DNA from: Daphnia pulex
Lineage: Eukaryota > Arthropoda > Branchiopoda > Diplostraca > Daphniidae
Reading direction: 5' to 3'
Length of the DNA stretch: 64,000 nucleotides
Assembly: GCF_021134715.1 (NCBI RefSeq)
Contig: NC_060018.1
Coordinates: 4,667,501 to 4,731,500 of the forward strand
How positions within the stretch are numbered: the stretch's first letter is position 1; every line of letters begins with the position of its first letter. Both the position numbers and the translations under genes were made by a program. Shown piece after piece: positions 12,765-24,100 of this stretch. The notes under the pieces were generated by a model. The model made no database searches. It had not been told where the DNA came from and was given only the letters and a program-made list of their open reading frames with translations.

Positions 12765-13420
12765 TAAGATATGGTAGTGGTTTTGTTAATAATGGAGCTA
12801 TTGATCTTTTAGGTACACAGTATGAACACATTTCTCAAAAGAGGGAATTAATTTTAAATGTGCTGCAGAACCGCTTATGTCTCTAAAGACTGTTCTTGCC
12901 CTATACGTTGTTTTATATAAAAGCAAAATTTAATTTAAAAAAATGAGATCTTAAGTATGAATCAAAGATATAAAAAGCATAGCTCATCATCTGATAGAAA
13001 GCTTAAACCTATTAATTAAGCAAAAAAGATATGTAGCTCATGCTTCTCTTGCAGTCTTTGCTTTACTTGGACAACCCGAATTTTCAATTTTATCTTTAGA
13101 ACCGGGTAAACTTAGTGAGAGTAATGTGGATATAGGAGGAAGGAATATTAGTTAAATTCGCAAATAGAAGCTTAAAGATATATAAGAGATTTGGCCTTTA
13201 ATTAACACGGAAAAACATCTTGTATTTAAACCGTTTTATAGATCGGATAAAGCAAGACAGCGAATTAATAAAAAATAATACTTTAGAAGAAATTAACAAA
13301 AAAATAGAATATTTTACAAAAATATATCCTACCGCCTACGGAATTCTACCAAGCAGTGTTCTGGCATTTGATACTATTATTATAATAAAAAACTATGAAC
13401 CAAACAAATTTTTGCTTTAA
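12765..13420 (+). other. AT-rich coding-like fragments of unknown origin inside the transposon
   Basis: On the plus strand, opposite to the protease remnant, several stretches read as credible protein: a 40-residue piece near 12768-12887 (contains GAIDLLGTQYEHISQKREL), one near 13030-13155 (contains HASLAVFALLGQPEF) and a 66-residue frame at 13220-13420 starting at an internal start codon (contains YPTAYGILPSSVLAFDTI). They lie in different frames and are separated by stops. I do not recognise a family. The A+T content is higher than in the flanking genes. They could be remains of a captured cellular or microbial gene or chance open sequence. Confidence 0.35.
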
Positions 13421-13625
13421 AAAAGTAAGTGTCCCGCCAGCTCTAGAAAGCTCGTGGCTTCTTGTAGTTTATTGAACGGACGTTAAATATATAAAAAAAA
13501 AAATGATAGAACGATTCGTAGTTTATGTTTTACGTTGAATTTGGATAAAGTCCATACTTTTCAGGAAAAGTCCATAGTTTAGTATGGCCATTGGTGGAGC
13601 GTTCAGGTTCTAAAATATGGACTTT

Positions 13626-13724
13626 GACAGGCAGCGCCATCTGGTGAAGTCCATAGTTTTCGATCGAAGTCCATAGTTTAGTAGTCCAAAATGGACTGTC
13701 CAAGTCCATAGTTTAGGGACACCC
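13626..13724. repeat. Right terminal inverted repeat (99 bp)
   Basis: Reverse complement of 11891-11989 with one mismatch. It ends GGGACACCC directly against the right target-site duplication. Confidence 0.92.
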
Positions 13725-13733
13725 TACGAAATC
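13725..13733. repeat. Right target-site duplication of the transposon
   Basis: TACGAAATC, identical to 11882-11890, directly after the right terminal inverted repeat. Confidence 0.93.
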
Positions 13734-14632
13734 ATGACCCTGTCCCGCGATTTAGCCTTTAGAGCTGAACCAGGTAACGGGATGTTGTCAAGGCCGATCA
13801 GTTCAGCAGCTCTTTTGGGCCTGTTAGTCAAAATGAAGTCGACACAAATATCCAGGTAACTTCTCATGGAATATTCTTGATCAATTGTCCAAATGCCAAC
13901 AGCAGCATACGTCTTTTTCTCAAGGCTGTACTGAATGGCATCGTGAAAAGTGACAGGTAAACAAGCGGTGATTCCAGTCGCGTAGACGAGATTATTTGTC
14001 CCGAGTTGAAGTGAATCGTCCAATACTTTGAAGGCGTGATCTCCTTCGTTGTCGATAGTGTAGAAATAGCGATCGGTGTAATTAGATCTGGCGGCTTCTC
14101 GTAAAGCACCTCGCAGGTAATCTGAATATAAAATTGTTAGACATCCAAGAAGAATCTGGCCACGAAAGCCTCGTGCAAGAACTTGCTCGTTGAACAATCG
14201 AACGACATTGGCTCCTGCTTCAGCGTAATTTCGCACCGACTTGTCAAGTTTGGCGTCGATATAAATCAATGCAAGTTTAGATGAAATAATTTCAGAACTT
14301 CCCAAGAAGTTTGTCATTTCTGTCACGTTGGTGGAAGCAGAGCAGCCTTCTCCTAGGGCGCCGCATCTGTTATGTCGATTTGTTAAGAACTGGAGTAAGC
14401 AGGTGCAATCGCAGGGAAAACCATGGTAAAATACACTGGGCCGAGTACCTTCAAACTTCAAATCAATCTCGATTCCATTTGCACCTTGGTTCAATGCCCA
14501 ACGAACAGCGTTGGGTGTGTTGATCATATGCGCGATCACGCTAACTTTGGGTGAGGCCATCCCATTACCATACCCAATCACGGCAGGTATCACAATAAGC
14601 ACCGATACAAAGAATGACAATACACGATTCAT

Positions 14633-15224
14633 GTTGTTGTATACCACACAATAAAAGCAGGTTTCAAGCCTTTAGGTACCTACTTTAAAACTCATATCAC
14701 GAAAAACATGTTTTTGAATGTTTAATGTCAAACACACGGTAACGTTTCTGTTCGGGGGGTTCGAATAAGACACTGATATTACCCGCGACTGTTTTGCTAG
14801 AGAGGGATGAGCTACTTTGAACGAAACCGAAAGAGGGCGATGCCGGAACTTGGAATGTACTTTCCTGAAATCGTTAACAACTATGAAACAATGTTACAAT
14901 GAATCTGTTTTCAAGGGCATGTGACGTCACGGCTGTGTGTATTACCAATAGTCCTTTGTGCGAGGTTATACACCTGTATTTCCGCCACTTCCCGAATCAC
15001 GAAACACGACAATGGGTTTTCTCAACAGCTCGCCAATCACTAGCCAGGAGCCCAGGATAATATCACATTTCCTATGATGAGTCAGGTGCATTGGTGTATC
15101 TTTTTTTTTTAATTCCAACAATTAAGTTTAGTTAAAAAATAATTATATAGAATATAATTATATAGCATATAATTGAAAAAGGGAGAGTTGATTCATAATT
15201 CCATGGAGAAAACAGAAATATTAC
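14633..15224. other. Intergenic sequence upstream of the SMase D-like gene
   Basis: No coding frame of interest. An AT-rich simple stretch at about 15130-15180 repeats AATTATATAG-like units. The bases just above 14632 should hold the promoter of the SMase D-like gene. Confidence 0.35.
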
Positions 15225-15324
15225 CCGTGATTGCAAATCGGTAGTAAGCTAGAGATGCGTTGGTTGATATTGTAACAAGAAGAACAGTAACAAGAAGGAA
15301 ATGTTGTGATTTAATATCCGCCAT
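15225..15324 (-). CDS. Orphan signal-peptide exon of an unidentified secreted protein
   Basis: An ATG at 15324 opens a frame whose first residues (MADIKSQHFLLVTVLLVTIS) form a textbook signal peptide, followed by TNASLAYYRF and a donor site GTAATATT directly after 15225, leaving phase 1. No matching downstream exon with a convincing acceptor and frame was found before the SMase D-like gene. It may be the first exon of a decayed or very small secreted protein gene, or an exon spliced to a distant partner. The start is chosen because it is the only ATG giving an uninterrupted signal sequence. Confidence 0.4.
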
Positions 15325-15677
15325 ACCCAGAAGATACCGTTACACCAGTTGTTGACCCAGCCATCAACGATGCAACATCCAACAGCAGCATTACGCCATA
15401 ATTTACTAGAAAATAAATAATCTGAACATAAATATGCAATAACACCTGGTATTTTTACATAATTCTATGAAAAAAACAAAATATTTACCCAATGATTAAT
15501 ATACTAATGATACGAAGAAAATTGCAGTTGATGACAAATAGTGCACTGCATTTGTTGTGTCGGAGATAATCATTCGACTGATTTTCGATTGCCTTTCTCT
15601 CTCCTTCTAAGACAATATATAATTCGGATTTTCGTTAGTGTGAAATTCAGGAACATAGAAGCTTGGAAAATACTTAG

Positions 15678-16404
15678 TTACTTGGTGTAGTAAACTGGAG
15701 CAGCGTACGTGGTTGTGTAATATTCGATTTTTTCGGTGTAGTAGTTAGATGTAGCGTAGGTTGTGATGTAGTAGACTGGAGTCTCGTTGTAGTATTTTAG
15801 TTTAACGTAGTACGAAGGAGTAGCTGTGTAGTGATTTGGGGCTACGAAGTACTCCACCGCTTACGTTGTGGTTGTGTAGCTCCGGGCACTTGGGAGTCTC
15901 GGTGTAGTAGGATGAGGCAGCACACGTAGTCGTGTAGTACTCAGGTGATTCGGTGGTGTAATGATCTGGGGCAACGTAAGTGGTAGTGTAGTACTCCAGG
16001 GCCTTGGTGAAGTACTCGGGCTCGGAGCAGAAAAATACTTAGGGGCTGCGGTGTAGTAGCTCGAGACAGCATAACTTATGGTGTAATATTCTATAGTCTT
16101 GAAGGTGTAGTACTTGGGTGCTTCGTTAAAGTATTCAGCAGCTTTGGTGGTGTAAGTTGCAGCCTCGGTGTAGTAACTGAAGCACAGTATTACTTGGGAG
16201 TCACGGTTTGGCAGTTGCAGGTTAGGGCAGCATACGTAGTCGTATATAACTTCGGTGCCTTGGTGGTGTAGTACTTGGAAGCCATGGTGTAGTACTCAGG
16301 CTCTTTGGTGATGCAGCTCGGGGCAGCAAAAATTGTAGTGAAATTTTCTGGAACCTCGGTGGTGAAGTACTTGAGGACAACAATCAACAGCAGCAAGCAA
16401 TGTT
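15678..16404 (-). pseudogene. Tyr/Thr-repeat secreted protein gene, decayed
   Basis: The minus strand encodes a repetitive array of units like YYTTKAPK, LYTTTYAA and EYYTT, ending YAAPVYYTK and TAA at 15678. This pattern is typical of tyrosine/threonine-rich secreted repeat proteins that I recall from Daphnia, whose function is unknown (cuticle or secretion is a guess). The first part, from an acceptor at 16405 to about 16190, is open; after VTPK an in-frame TAA replaces an expected tyrosine codon, and the repeat then continues in other frames, with about three frame changes before the end. No signal-peptide first exon was identified upstream. Repetitive coding DNA can suffer assembly slips, so part of the decay could be artefact. 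Confidence 0.65.
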
Positions 16405-17538
16405 TACTAGACAATAAAAAATTTGAACAGAATTATCCAATAACTGGCATATAATAAAAAAAGGAGAGTTAATTCACAACTCAAATTTACACACCTAGCG
16501 ACAAGTGACAGATTTCTTACGATAAACGAACGACTGAACGGTACATAGTTAAATGAACGAACGAAACCAGCACTATAGTCTGCGTGCAACAGCTCACGAC
16601 ACCGTTCACCAGCTGGCTACACAAAACACATTGAACAGCAAGTCAGAAACAAAGAGGCTCAACTCAAGAAGCTGTTAATCCTACTTGGGGGAAAAAAACT
16701 CTACTATCAGAAAACAAAGTTGCATGTAACATAAGAAAATAACAGAAGAATAGTTAAACTAAGCAATCTCTAAGAATTATCTTGCTAACATTACAAAGGA
16801 ATCAACAGTTGGCAAGCATTTTGACTGAAAAGTCAACAGATATAAAGCAAAGAGCTAGTCATCAACAAATTTAATGTGTAGCCTTACTGTAACAAAGTTG
16901 GTCAACTTAATTACCTTAAATTGTTCTAAAGTGCTTCTGCATGTGACAAAAGCTACAACCGGTAAAGGTAGCAAGCCTGCAAGAGGAACATCTTCAGTTC
17001 TTCACCAGCCATCTCCAACAAATCACACTGTACAACGCATTGGAATGCAATGAAGAAGAAGCTCAAACTTCACCATACTGTTAATATAAAAATAAAAGCT
17101 TGTTTATTATCAGAAAAAGGCCATCAAATAAATAAACTTTTACTGTACTGAAGTATTTCTACATGTGACGAAACGTACAGCCGGTACGTGCAGCAAGAGA
17201 CGACATTTTGGGAAACAGCAGCAGTTTCAGACCACACGATCAGATGGAATTGCCAGGAATAAATTGTAGACTATGTTATCTGCTGGTTATCTGTAAATGC
17301 ACCACACAAAAAATATTTGATTTTATAGCTTTCAATCTTCTTTAAATGAATAAACAGGAGCATGGCAGGAGTTACCAATTTTTTGCAAACGATTGGCCAA
17401 CGCTACCTCGTGGACTCGTGGTGTACATGTAGATGTAGTGTTAAAATTTAAGGATAGATGGCGTTCCGATGAGAAACAACAAACAAAGTCGACGTGGACA
17501 CTATAGAATTAAACTGTCGTCAAGAAATATTGTGAACG
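16405..17538. other. Intergenic sequence upstream of COG4
   Basis: No gene seen. Two loosely similar segments near 16927-17000 and 17150-17235 share a pattern around TTCTACATGTGACGAAA and AGCCGGTA, suggesting an old tandem duplication. The bases just above 17539 should contain the COG4 promoter. Confidence 0.35.
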
Positions 17539-20500
17539 ATGAACTCTCTGTCTGAGATTCAAGAAGAGTATAAAAGATTGAGTTTGGAAGAGGTATTTTC
17601 TCAGCAAAGAGTATTCTGCAGTTTCATTGTAAATTAATCACACTCATGTCTCCTTAGGTTAAAGTTACAGAGAAGCTAGATTTACTGTTGAGTCAGCAAT
17701 GTCAAATTGAAGCTAAACTTAGAAATGTATCCTTACTGGTTCCACGCTTGAATACTGTTAAAAGTGATGCAAAGCACTTGTCAGAAATGATTCATTTTAC
17801 TTGCACTCTTGCAGAAAATGTGAGTGCCAAAGTGAGAGAACTTGACATTGCCAAGGTAATTTTAAAATGAATGCTTCCAAAACTGTATTATTTACACAGC
17901 TGAGTGATTTCTCTTAACAGGGGAGAGTTTCTGAATGCCAACAGAGAGTGAATGATCTGCTAGACTTGCAGCTTTGTCGGGAAGGTGTGATATCAGCCAT
18001 GAAAAGTGAAGACTTTGAAAAAGCTGCTGCTCATGTACACAGATTTTTATCCATTGATGAAACTACTCTCAAGTTAACAGCTGGAGATGTTGCTCAGGGT
18101 ACAGAAAAGAATGCCGTAGCTATTGTTGTGATTTGGTGCTTACTTGTGATATATTATTTTAACAGGTCCAACTGTGGATAGTTCTTTAGTGCTGCTACAT
18201 GAAGCCCAAGCTCAGCTTTGCAGAGTCCTTCAACAAAAGTTTGATGAAGCTGTAAGAGATGCTGATGCTGCATCTGTTGAGAGATTTTTTAAGATATTTC
18301 CACTTCTTAATATGCATGAAGAAGGAATTTCAAAGTTTGGAAATTATCTTGCTGGACAGGTAAGATCGAATTACTGATTCTTCCAGTGAGTATTAAACAC
18401 ATTTATTTTCTAGTTGAGAGATAAGACGCCTAAAACTCTGAGGCCAACTGACGGAGATTCCAACAATATCAGAGCAAATGTTTATTTTGCCGACACTCTA
18501 ACTGTTCTGTTGGAAAGTGTCGCCCGTATTGTTGAAATTCACCAGCCTTTAGTGGAAACTTATTATGGTATAAAAATTCTATATGTAAAATACTTGCGGA
18601 ACCCTGTTTGATGTAATTGTATGAGAACTTCGTATTGATGTCATAAACTTCGTAGGTCCTGGACGTCTTCTTCAAGTAGTAGAACACTTACAACCGGAGT
18701 GCGACAAACAAGCGGGCCAGATATTGACAGAATTTCGTCGTTCTCGACAGCTTGACAAGCAAATCCGTCTTGTATCAGAAGTATTATCGACTGGGTAGTG
18801 ACCTTGCTTATTGATGAGTTACAAAATTTAACTAAATTAGTGACTCAATACTCTCTTTTTTTTATAGAGGAAAAGTATTACATGAGAAATGTGATCCACG
18901 GATATTGGATGCCGTTCTCGCCGAACTTACTCTGCTCAGTTCTCGAACAGAGCTTTACCTACGTTTTTTACGCCGAAGAATAGCGGTATTTGATTTTTTG
19001 TTTTCGCGTTCTTGAATGTAGTAGCTTATCTGCACATTTTTCTTTCTATAGAGTGATCTCGAAGTTGGAATTCCTGACGAAAATTCTCGACAGTTACGAA
19101 TGAATGAATTTGAAAAACTTCTGCAAAGTAAAATTGGGATTAATCGTGCAGTGCAAGAGCTTCTTGGCCACTACATTATGTTGGAGCGGTATTTTCTTTC
19201 AGAGAGTGTCTCAAAAGCCGTTGCAATGGATACTGCTGTTGAAGGCTCTTTAACGTCTAGTGTAGTAGACGATGTCTTCTTTTTAGTCAAGAAATCCATT
19301 AGGTATTAGATTTTTTAGTGTAAAGTACATTTTTTCACCATAATCACAATCGAGTTTTAGGCGGAGTCTCACTAGCTGCAGTGTAGACAGCATTTGTGCT
19401 GTTATTAATAATGCCTGCACTCTTTTGGAAGAGGACTATGCTTTGGTATTTCAACAGCAGTGTAAGCAGGGATTTCCATCTGGCTATTTGGATCTAACAC
19501 AGGCTTACAATGCCATACAGAGCTCACTCCAACAAGGATCAATTAGACTGCAATCATCTGATACGGAAAAAACTAAAGCTAATTTCTTGGTAATGGCTTA
19601 ATCACTCGTACTGCGTAATATGAATGCTGTTTCTTATTTCTTTACTTTTATTTAGACAGCACTCAATAACATCGAGACGAGTATAGAGTACATTGAAACA
19701 CTGGATAAAAATGTTTCGCAGGAAATTCAAGTAAATCTTGGAAGTACGATGACAAATCGTGATCAAGAAAAAATTAAGTCCTGTCTTACTGGATTTAAAT
19801 CAACGATCAGCAAATTCCGTCAGTTACTAGATTTTGGTCACGAGCAGCTGAAGTCGTCGGCTATTAAACCACGCATAAAACCATGGGTTGATCAGCTTCT
19901 TTCAGTCAACCACGTAATTGATGAGGTAAAGTACTTTTAGTTCGTTTTAATTTTAATTTTACTTTAAATGGATGGCTGATACGAGTAGGAGGAATTCAGC
20001 TGCTATGAAGCCCAGGATCCGTTTATCCAAGAGCTCAATCTCCATTTAGACGGATTCATGAGTGGGTTCAAGGATTCGTTAACCATGAACAATTATCAAA
20101 CATTAATCGGAACTCTTACGTCACAAGTGGCTCAACAATTTGAGAAGGTTATTTTGAAAACCAATTTTAACAGGGTAAGTTACACTACGCAAAGACAAGC
20201 AAGTAAATATCTTACTTGTTCTACTCAAGCTAAAACAAACTATCGTACTTATGTACTCTGTAAGCCTTATTGAAGGTGCTTCTGTTTTAATCAAACTTTT
20301 AGTTAGGCGCCTTACAGCTAGACAAGGAAGTAAGAGCATTAGTAACTTACTTAAGCACAGCAACAACATGGACCATTCGCGATCGACTCACCCGACTAAC
20401 GCAAATAGTCACCCTGTTAAACTTGGAGAATTTGACAGAATTAGCTGAATATTGGGGCCCCAATGCCGGCTCAATAACATGGAGACTAACACCGCAAGAA

Positions 20501-20625
20501 GTACGACAGATTTTGATGCTCAGGTAACTTACGTGATTGACAAGCTAAGGGAAATTAAAATAAACTGTGTTGTCTGTTTCAGGACCGATTTTCGTGCTGA
20601 TGAAATAAAACGCCTAAAGCTGTAA
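17539..20625 (+). CDS. COG4: Conserved oligomeric Golgi complex subunit 4
   Basis: Thirteen exons keep frame: 17539-17592, 17658-17855, 17921-18098, 18166-18359, 18414-18567, 18656-18794, 18868-18985, 19052-19302, 19361-19589, 19656-19925, 19989-20174, 20303-20523, 20583-20625; about 744 residues (human 785). COG4 is a lobe A subunit of the COG tether, which captures retrograde vesicles within the Golgi and contacts SNAREs. Evidence: the N-terminal helical part with [12 protein letters not shown], the [29 protein letters not shown] block, and the highly conserved C-terminus [33 protein letters not shown] and a final [12 protein letters not shown]. Start chosen at the only in-frame ATG in exon 1. 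AATAAA lies just after the stop (20629-20634). It is tail to tail with CDC27. Confidence 0.96.
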
Positions 20626-21172
20626 AGCAATAAATGTTATGGTTGAAGTTGGAACAACGTCTTTTATATTTCGAGCTAAATAATGTTTCCAAATTTACAT
20701 AGTGGTATCCATAATTTTGTTCGTGCACACGAGTTCAGAAAAAAGAAGCGCGAGAAAAACGAATAAGATTCCAAACTTATTTGTAACAGAACCTAAAGCT
20801 GGGCGAGCCGAAACAATTTAACTTCTTAGAGCAAGCTCAGACTATTTATCCCAAGAGAGTATGCATAAGAAAAAGAAGAAAAAAAACACTGAATACGTCA
20901 AACACTTAACAAAGCTGGCAAGTGACCCGCTCGAATCGAATCCATGTTTCTGAACCAATGTACCGTGTTCACGCGGAAAACAAAGTTAGGCTCATATTAC
21001 ATTGAATGGCCATTAGACAATTTCAATCGCGATTCTAAACTATATTATTCGTTCAAGCTTGTAATCCGCAATAAAAAAAATCTTAAATTCTGTTAGAACT
21101 TCACTGCTCGACAATTTGACGCTTACATGCTAGTAAACAAATCAACATATTAGAACTAGCTACTCAATTGTA
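20626..21172. other. Convergent 3' region between COG4 and CDC27
   Basis: Non-coding AT-rich sequence. It contains the COG4 polyadenylation signal at 20629-20634 and should contain the CDC27 3' UTR. No other feature seen. Confidence 0.5.
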
Positions 21173-24100
21173 TTAGAAATTATCACCATCACCGCTGTCC
21201 ATCGTGGGCAAAGGGGGCATTTCCAGAGACTCGTTGGATAAATTGTTACTAGCTCCTGAGTGATTGCCTCCTTCCACGGTGCTTCCCTCATCTGCGTAAA
21301 AATTGTGATAACATTGAAAACAGAAAAACTGCAGTGATTTTTTTTTTAATTGTTACCTTGATCGTTGCTGATAGAGGCTTGAAGTGGTTCTTGAGACACT
21401 CCACTTACTGGAACAAGGCTCAGACAGGAAGTGGGGTCAATTACCTCTTTGATGTGACGTCTTGCTCCACTTGCTCCTTTTGGATCCAAATCATTTGCCC
21501 AACTAAAGTAAGTTAGCGCCAAATGTGTTTCGTTTCTTTTCTTATAAACCTAAGAAGCAAAGAGTAACATGAAATACGACAAAAAGACTAAAAAGACGTT
21601 AGTTTGGTCATACATTTCCCATAAGGTAATAAACGAGAGCTTCTCGCGGAGCAATTTCTTTTAACTCGTGCAATTCTGCCAATGCTTCATCGAGTCGATC
21701 ACAGGCGAAGTAAATAGAAGCACGGTGAAATTTGCAGAGGGGATTGCGTTCTTCTACTAGAAGTGCTGAATTGAGCATTTGAAGTGCCTTATCGGTCCTT
21801 TGAAGCGCATGTTCCACAATGGCGACGTGGCATTTTAGCACTGGACTGTTTTTATTGATATCCAGTGCCTTCTTGAAGTAAAATTCTGCCATCGAATAGC
21901 GCTCTTGTTTGTAGTAAATTATTCCCATACCGTACCTTTTCACAAACAAAAAGTTAGAACAAATCAATTAATGCTGCTTTGTTAAAGAAGGTTTACCATC
22001 CGTTATAATGAATAGGATCAACTCTCACAGCATTTTTAAAGCAATCCATGGCTTTCTCCGTTTCTTCGAGGGCAAGATACTGATGACCCAAAAGAGTGTA
22101 TGCATAAGCAAATTTAGGATCAACTTGGATTGCTCGTTGGAAAAACTTTAGAGCTTGTTCGCGATCTTTCTGCAAATCCAAGCAATTTCCGGCACAACAC
22201 CAAGTCGCAGCTGACATTTTGTCTTGTTCCAGCATGTCTTGTGCTAATGCCGAGAGTGACACTTCTTGCTGCAGATGCCAGAGAGCAGTACTATAATACT
22301 CCATCAGATCAGTGCGATATGGCTCCATTTCACGCACTTCTTGAAACAACCTTAATAATTAAAAAATATCTGTCAATTTCCTGTCAAACTGTTACACAAG
22401 ATAAAAGTAAAACTAACCTAGTAGCTTGCTTGTAGTCTGCCAGTTCAAAGTAAGCTTTAGCCATAAGAGAGAGGACCCAGCTTGATCTTTTGTGGCGTGC
22501 GGAGAGCCATTCTATTGTGTCAATCGCTTGACGAGACTCATATGAAGTCAGGTGTGAAAATGCTTTGCCTACAATCCGAAGAAGAGACATAAGTCCTTCA
22601 GCTGACTGCTTTTGCATTTGGACTGCCTCTTGAATCAAATTTGATGGTGGAGTCTGCACCGAAGTTAAATGAGTAGGTAGGGTAGCTTGTTTCTCATCCT
22701 CTCTATCCATTTTTCCTACTAGCTCTGGAAAATCGCTAATAGGTGCTAATCCGCTTTCCGGGGTATCACCTTTAGTAAGTTTGGATTTGCTACGCTTCAG
22801 TGGCAACTTGGGCACAACAAAACGAGAGCTACTTTTGTTATTCTCCTTAACGGAATTGTTCGAACTGTGATCAAAATAGAATACGTTAATTAATAATATA
22901 CGAATTTATATATACACAAATGTTACTGAAACCTGTAAAGTCGTGTACTTCTCCTCACGTTAGCGGCTGGGGGTGAAGACAATGTCGGTGTAGCTGTATT
23001 TCCGGATTGGCAGAAAACTCCCATACGTGAAGGCGCGCTTGGAGCAGTGCTAGCTGCTTCACGACGACCACCCAACTAAAAACAGCATAAGCATTTGGAG
23101 AGATTATGAAACACTCTATATTATTTGTTTAAAAGGAAAAAAATCATACCCGTTTAGGCATTATCTTTGCTTCTTTTGTTTCAGAGACCGGTGGGGCTAG
23201 CGAGGGACACAAATAGACCATCGAACTTTGAGAAGCATCGCTTGCTGAAGACATATCCAAAGGTATGATGCCAAAACTAAATTACGTAAATTAAATAAAG
23301 TGTCATCAAGTGAATGGAAACTTAAATTATACTTGGGGGACATGGGAGACAGCGCTTGACCGGCTTTAAAGACTGATCGAAGCCGGAACGACCGTGCTCT
23401 GGAACGTGTTGGAGCCATGGTACTCGTCAACGGTATAGAGGGAATCATTTGATCATCTGGTGTCAAATTAGGTATATTGTGATGAATAAGAGGCACACAT
23501 GGTAGGGGAGTGCTAGAAATATAGTAAAATACACAAGTTGTGTAAAGAAATGGTGATTAAATCTCAAAATAATTTGTGTTTTAAATAATATGCCATGTTT
23601 ACCTTGTGTTTACTATAACATCAGCTGCAGGGACTTGAAGTATAGGAGTGGAGATTTGGTCAACAGACATTGGTTCATGAGGATGTACTTTAGTGGTTGC
23701 ATCATGTGATTGATTGATCTGAGCAGTGATCAATGAAGCTATTGGGTTTGTTCCATGACAATGAGAGAAATTATCCAATCCCTCTAACTGAAAGACATCT
23801 TCTGCATCTGGTTTTTCACCAAGCCGACAAAGAAGCTCAAAAGCAGCCCACAGGAATGGATTAAGCTTAAGAGCTCTGTTGAGTACTTCTATAGCTTTGA
23901 ACTTTCGTTCTGTCTGCATGTAAACTTGACCCAACAAAACTAGGGCAAAAGCAGCAGCATCTCCAAATTCAGTCACAACATCATCCAAAGATTTTTGTTT
24001 GAAAATATTTCCACCCATCAATGTTCCTTCTGCTTCAGCAAGCCTAAAAAAAAACACATTCTTTAGATTTTAATTATTTTCAATGAGAATAACCACATAC

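Larger units (their letters stand above)
11891..13724 (-). mobile_element. Mutator/Rehavkus-like DNA transposon, degenerate
   Basis: A 1,834-bp element bounded by 99-bp terminal inverted repeats that differ at one position, beginning GGGTGTCCC and ending GGGACACCC, with a perfect 9-bp target duplication. The ends carry several copies of a motif close to AAACTATGGACTT, continuing inward beyond the 99 bp in diverged form. Inside, on the minus strand, is the tail of a C48 (Ulp1-like) cysteine protease fused to a PHD-type zinc finger. From general knowledge, 9-bp duplications, repeat-rich ends and C48 plus PHD proteins are reported for Rehavkus, a MULE relative; the superfamily call is inference because no transposase catalytic core was found. 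The element is therefore an internally deleted, non-autonomous copy. Near-identical ends argue for recent insertion. It lies within the SMase D-like gene. Confidence 0.85.
11647..14632 (-). pseudogene. Sphingomyelinase D-like secreted phosphodiesterase gene, interrupted by a DNA transposon
   Basis: The proximal part (14632 down to about 13725) codes a secreted protein: ATG at 14632, a hydrophobic signal peptide over residues 1-20, then the SMase D/GDPD-type TIM-barrel motifs AHMINTPNAV (H35), GANGIEIDLKF (E55, D57) and YHGFPCDC (H70 and paired cysteines). This family includes arthropod phospholipases D that cleave choline lysophospholipids, the spider venom enzymes among them; the non-venom arthropod members are of unclear role. 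A 1,834-bp transposon sits inside it, and a cysteine-rich open segment on the same strand lies on the far side (about 11647-11890) and may be its distal part. Treated as a fossil: broken, with one evident break, and probably recent because the inserted element is little decayed. Whether a shorter product is made cannot be told from sequence. Confidence 0.75.

Noticed and set aside
11891-13724. Polinton-type element because of the C48-like protease
   Set aside because: Size is only 1.8 kb, target duplication is 9 bp rather than 6 bp, and the protease is of the Ulp1/PHD transposon type; no polymerase, integrase or capsid-like part is visible.
15700-16400. CRISPR-like or minisatellite array
   Set aside because: The periodicity is that of a Tyr/Thr-rich coding repeat with varying units, not fixed direct repeats with spacers.
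23197-24057. Long separate minus-strand frames that might be independent genes
   Set aside because: They join in phase through good splice sites into a single CDC27 gene.
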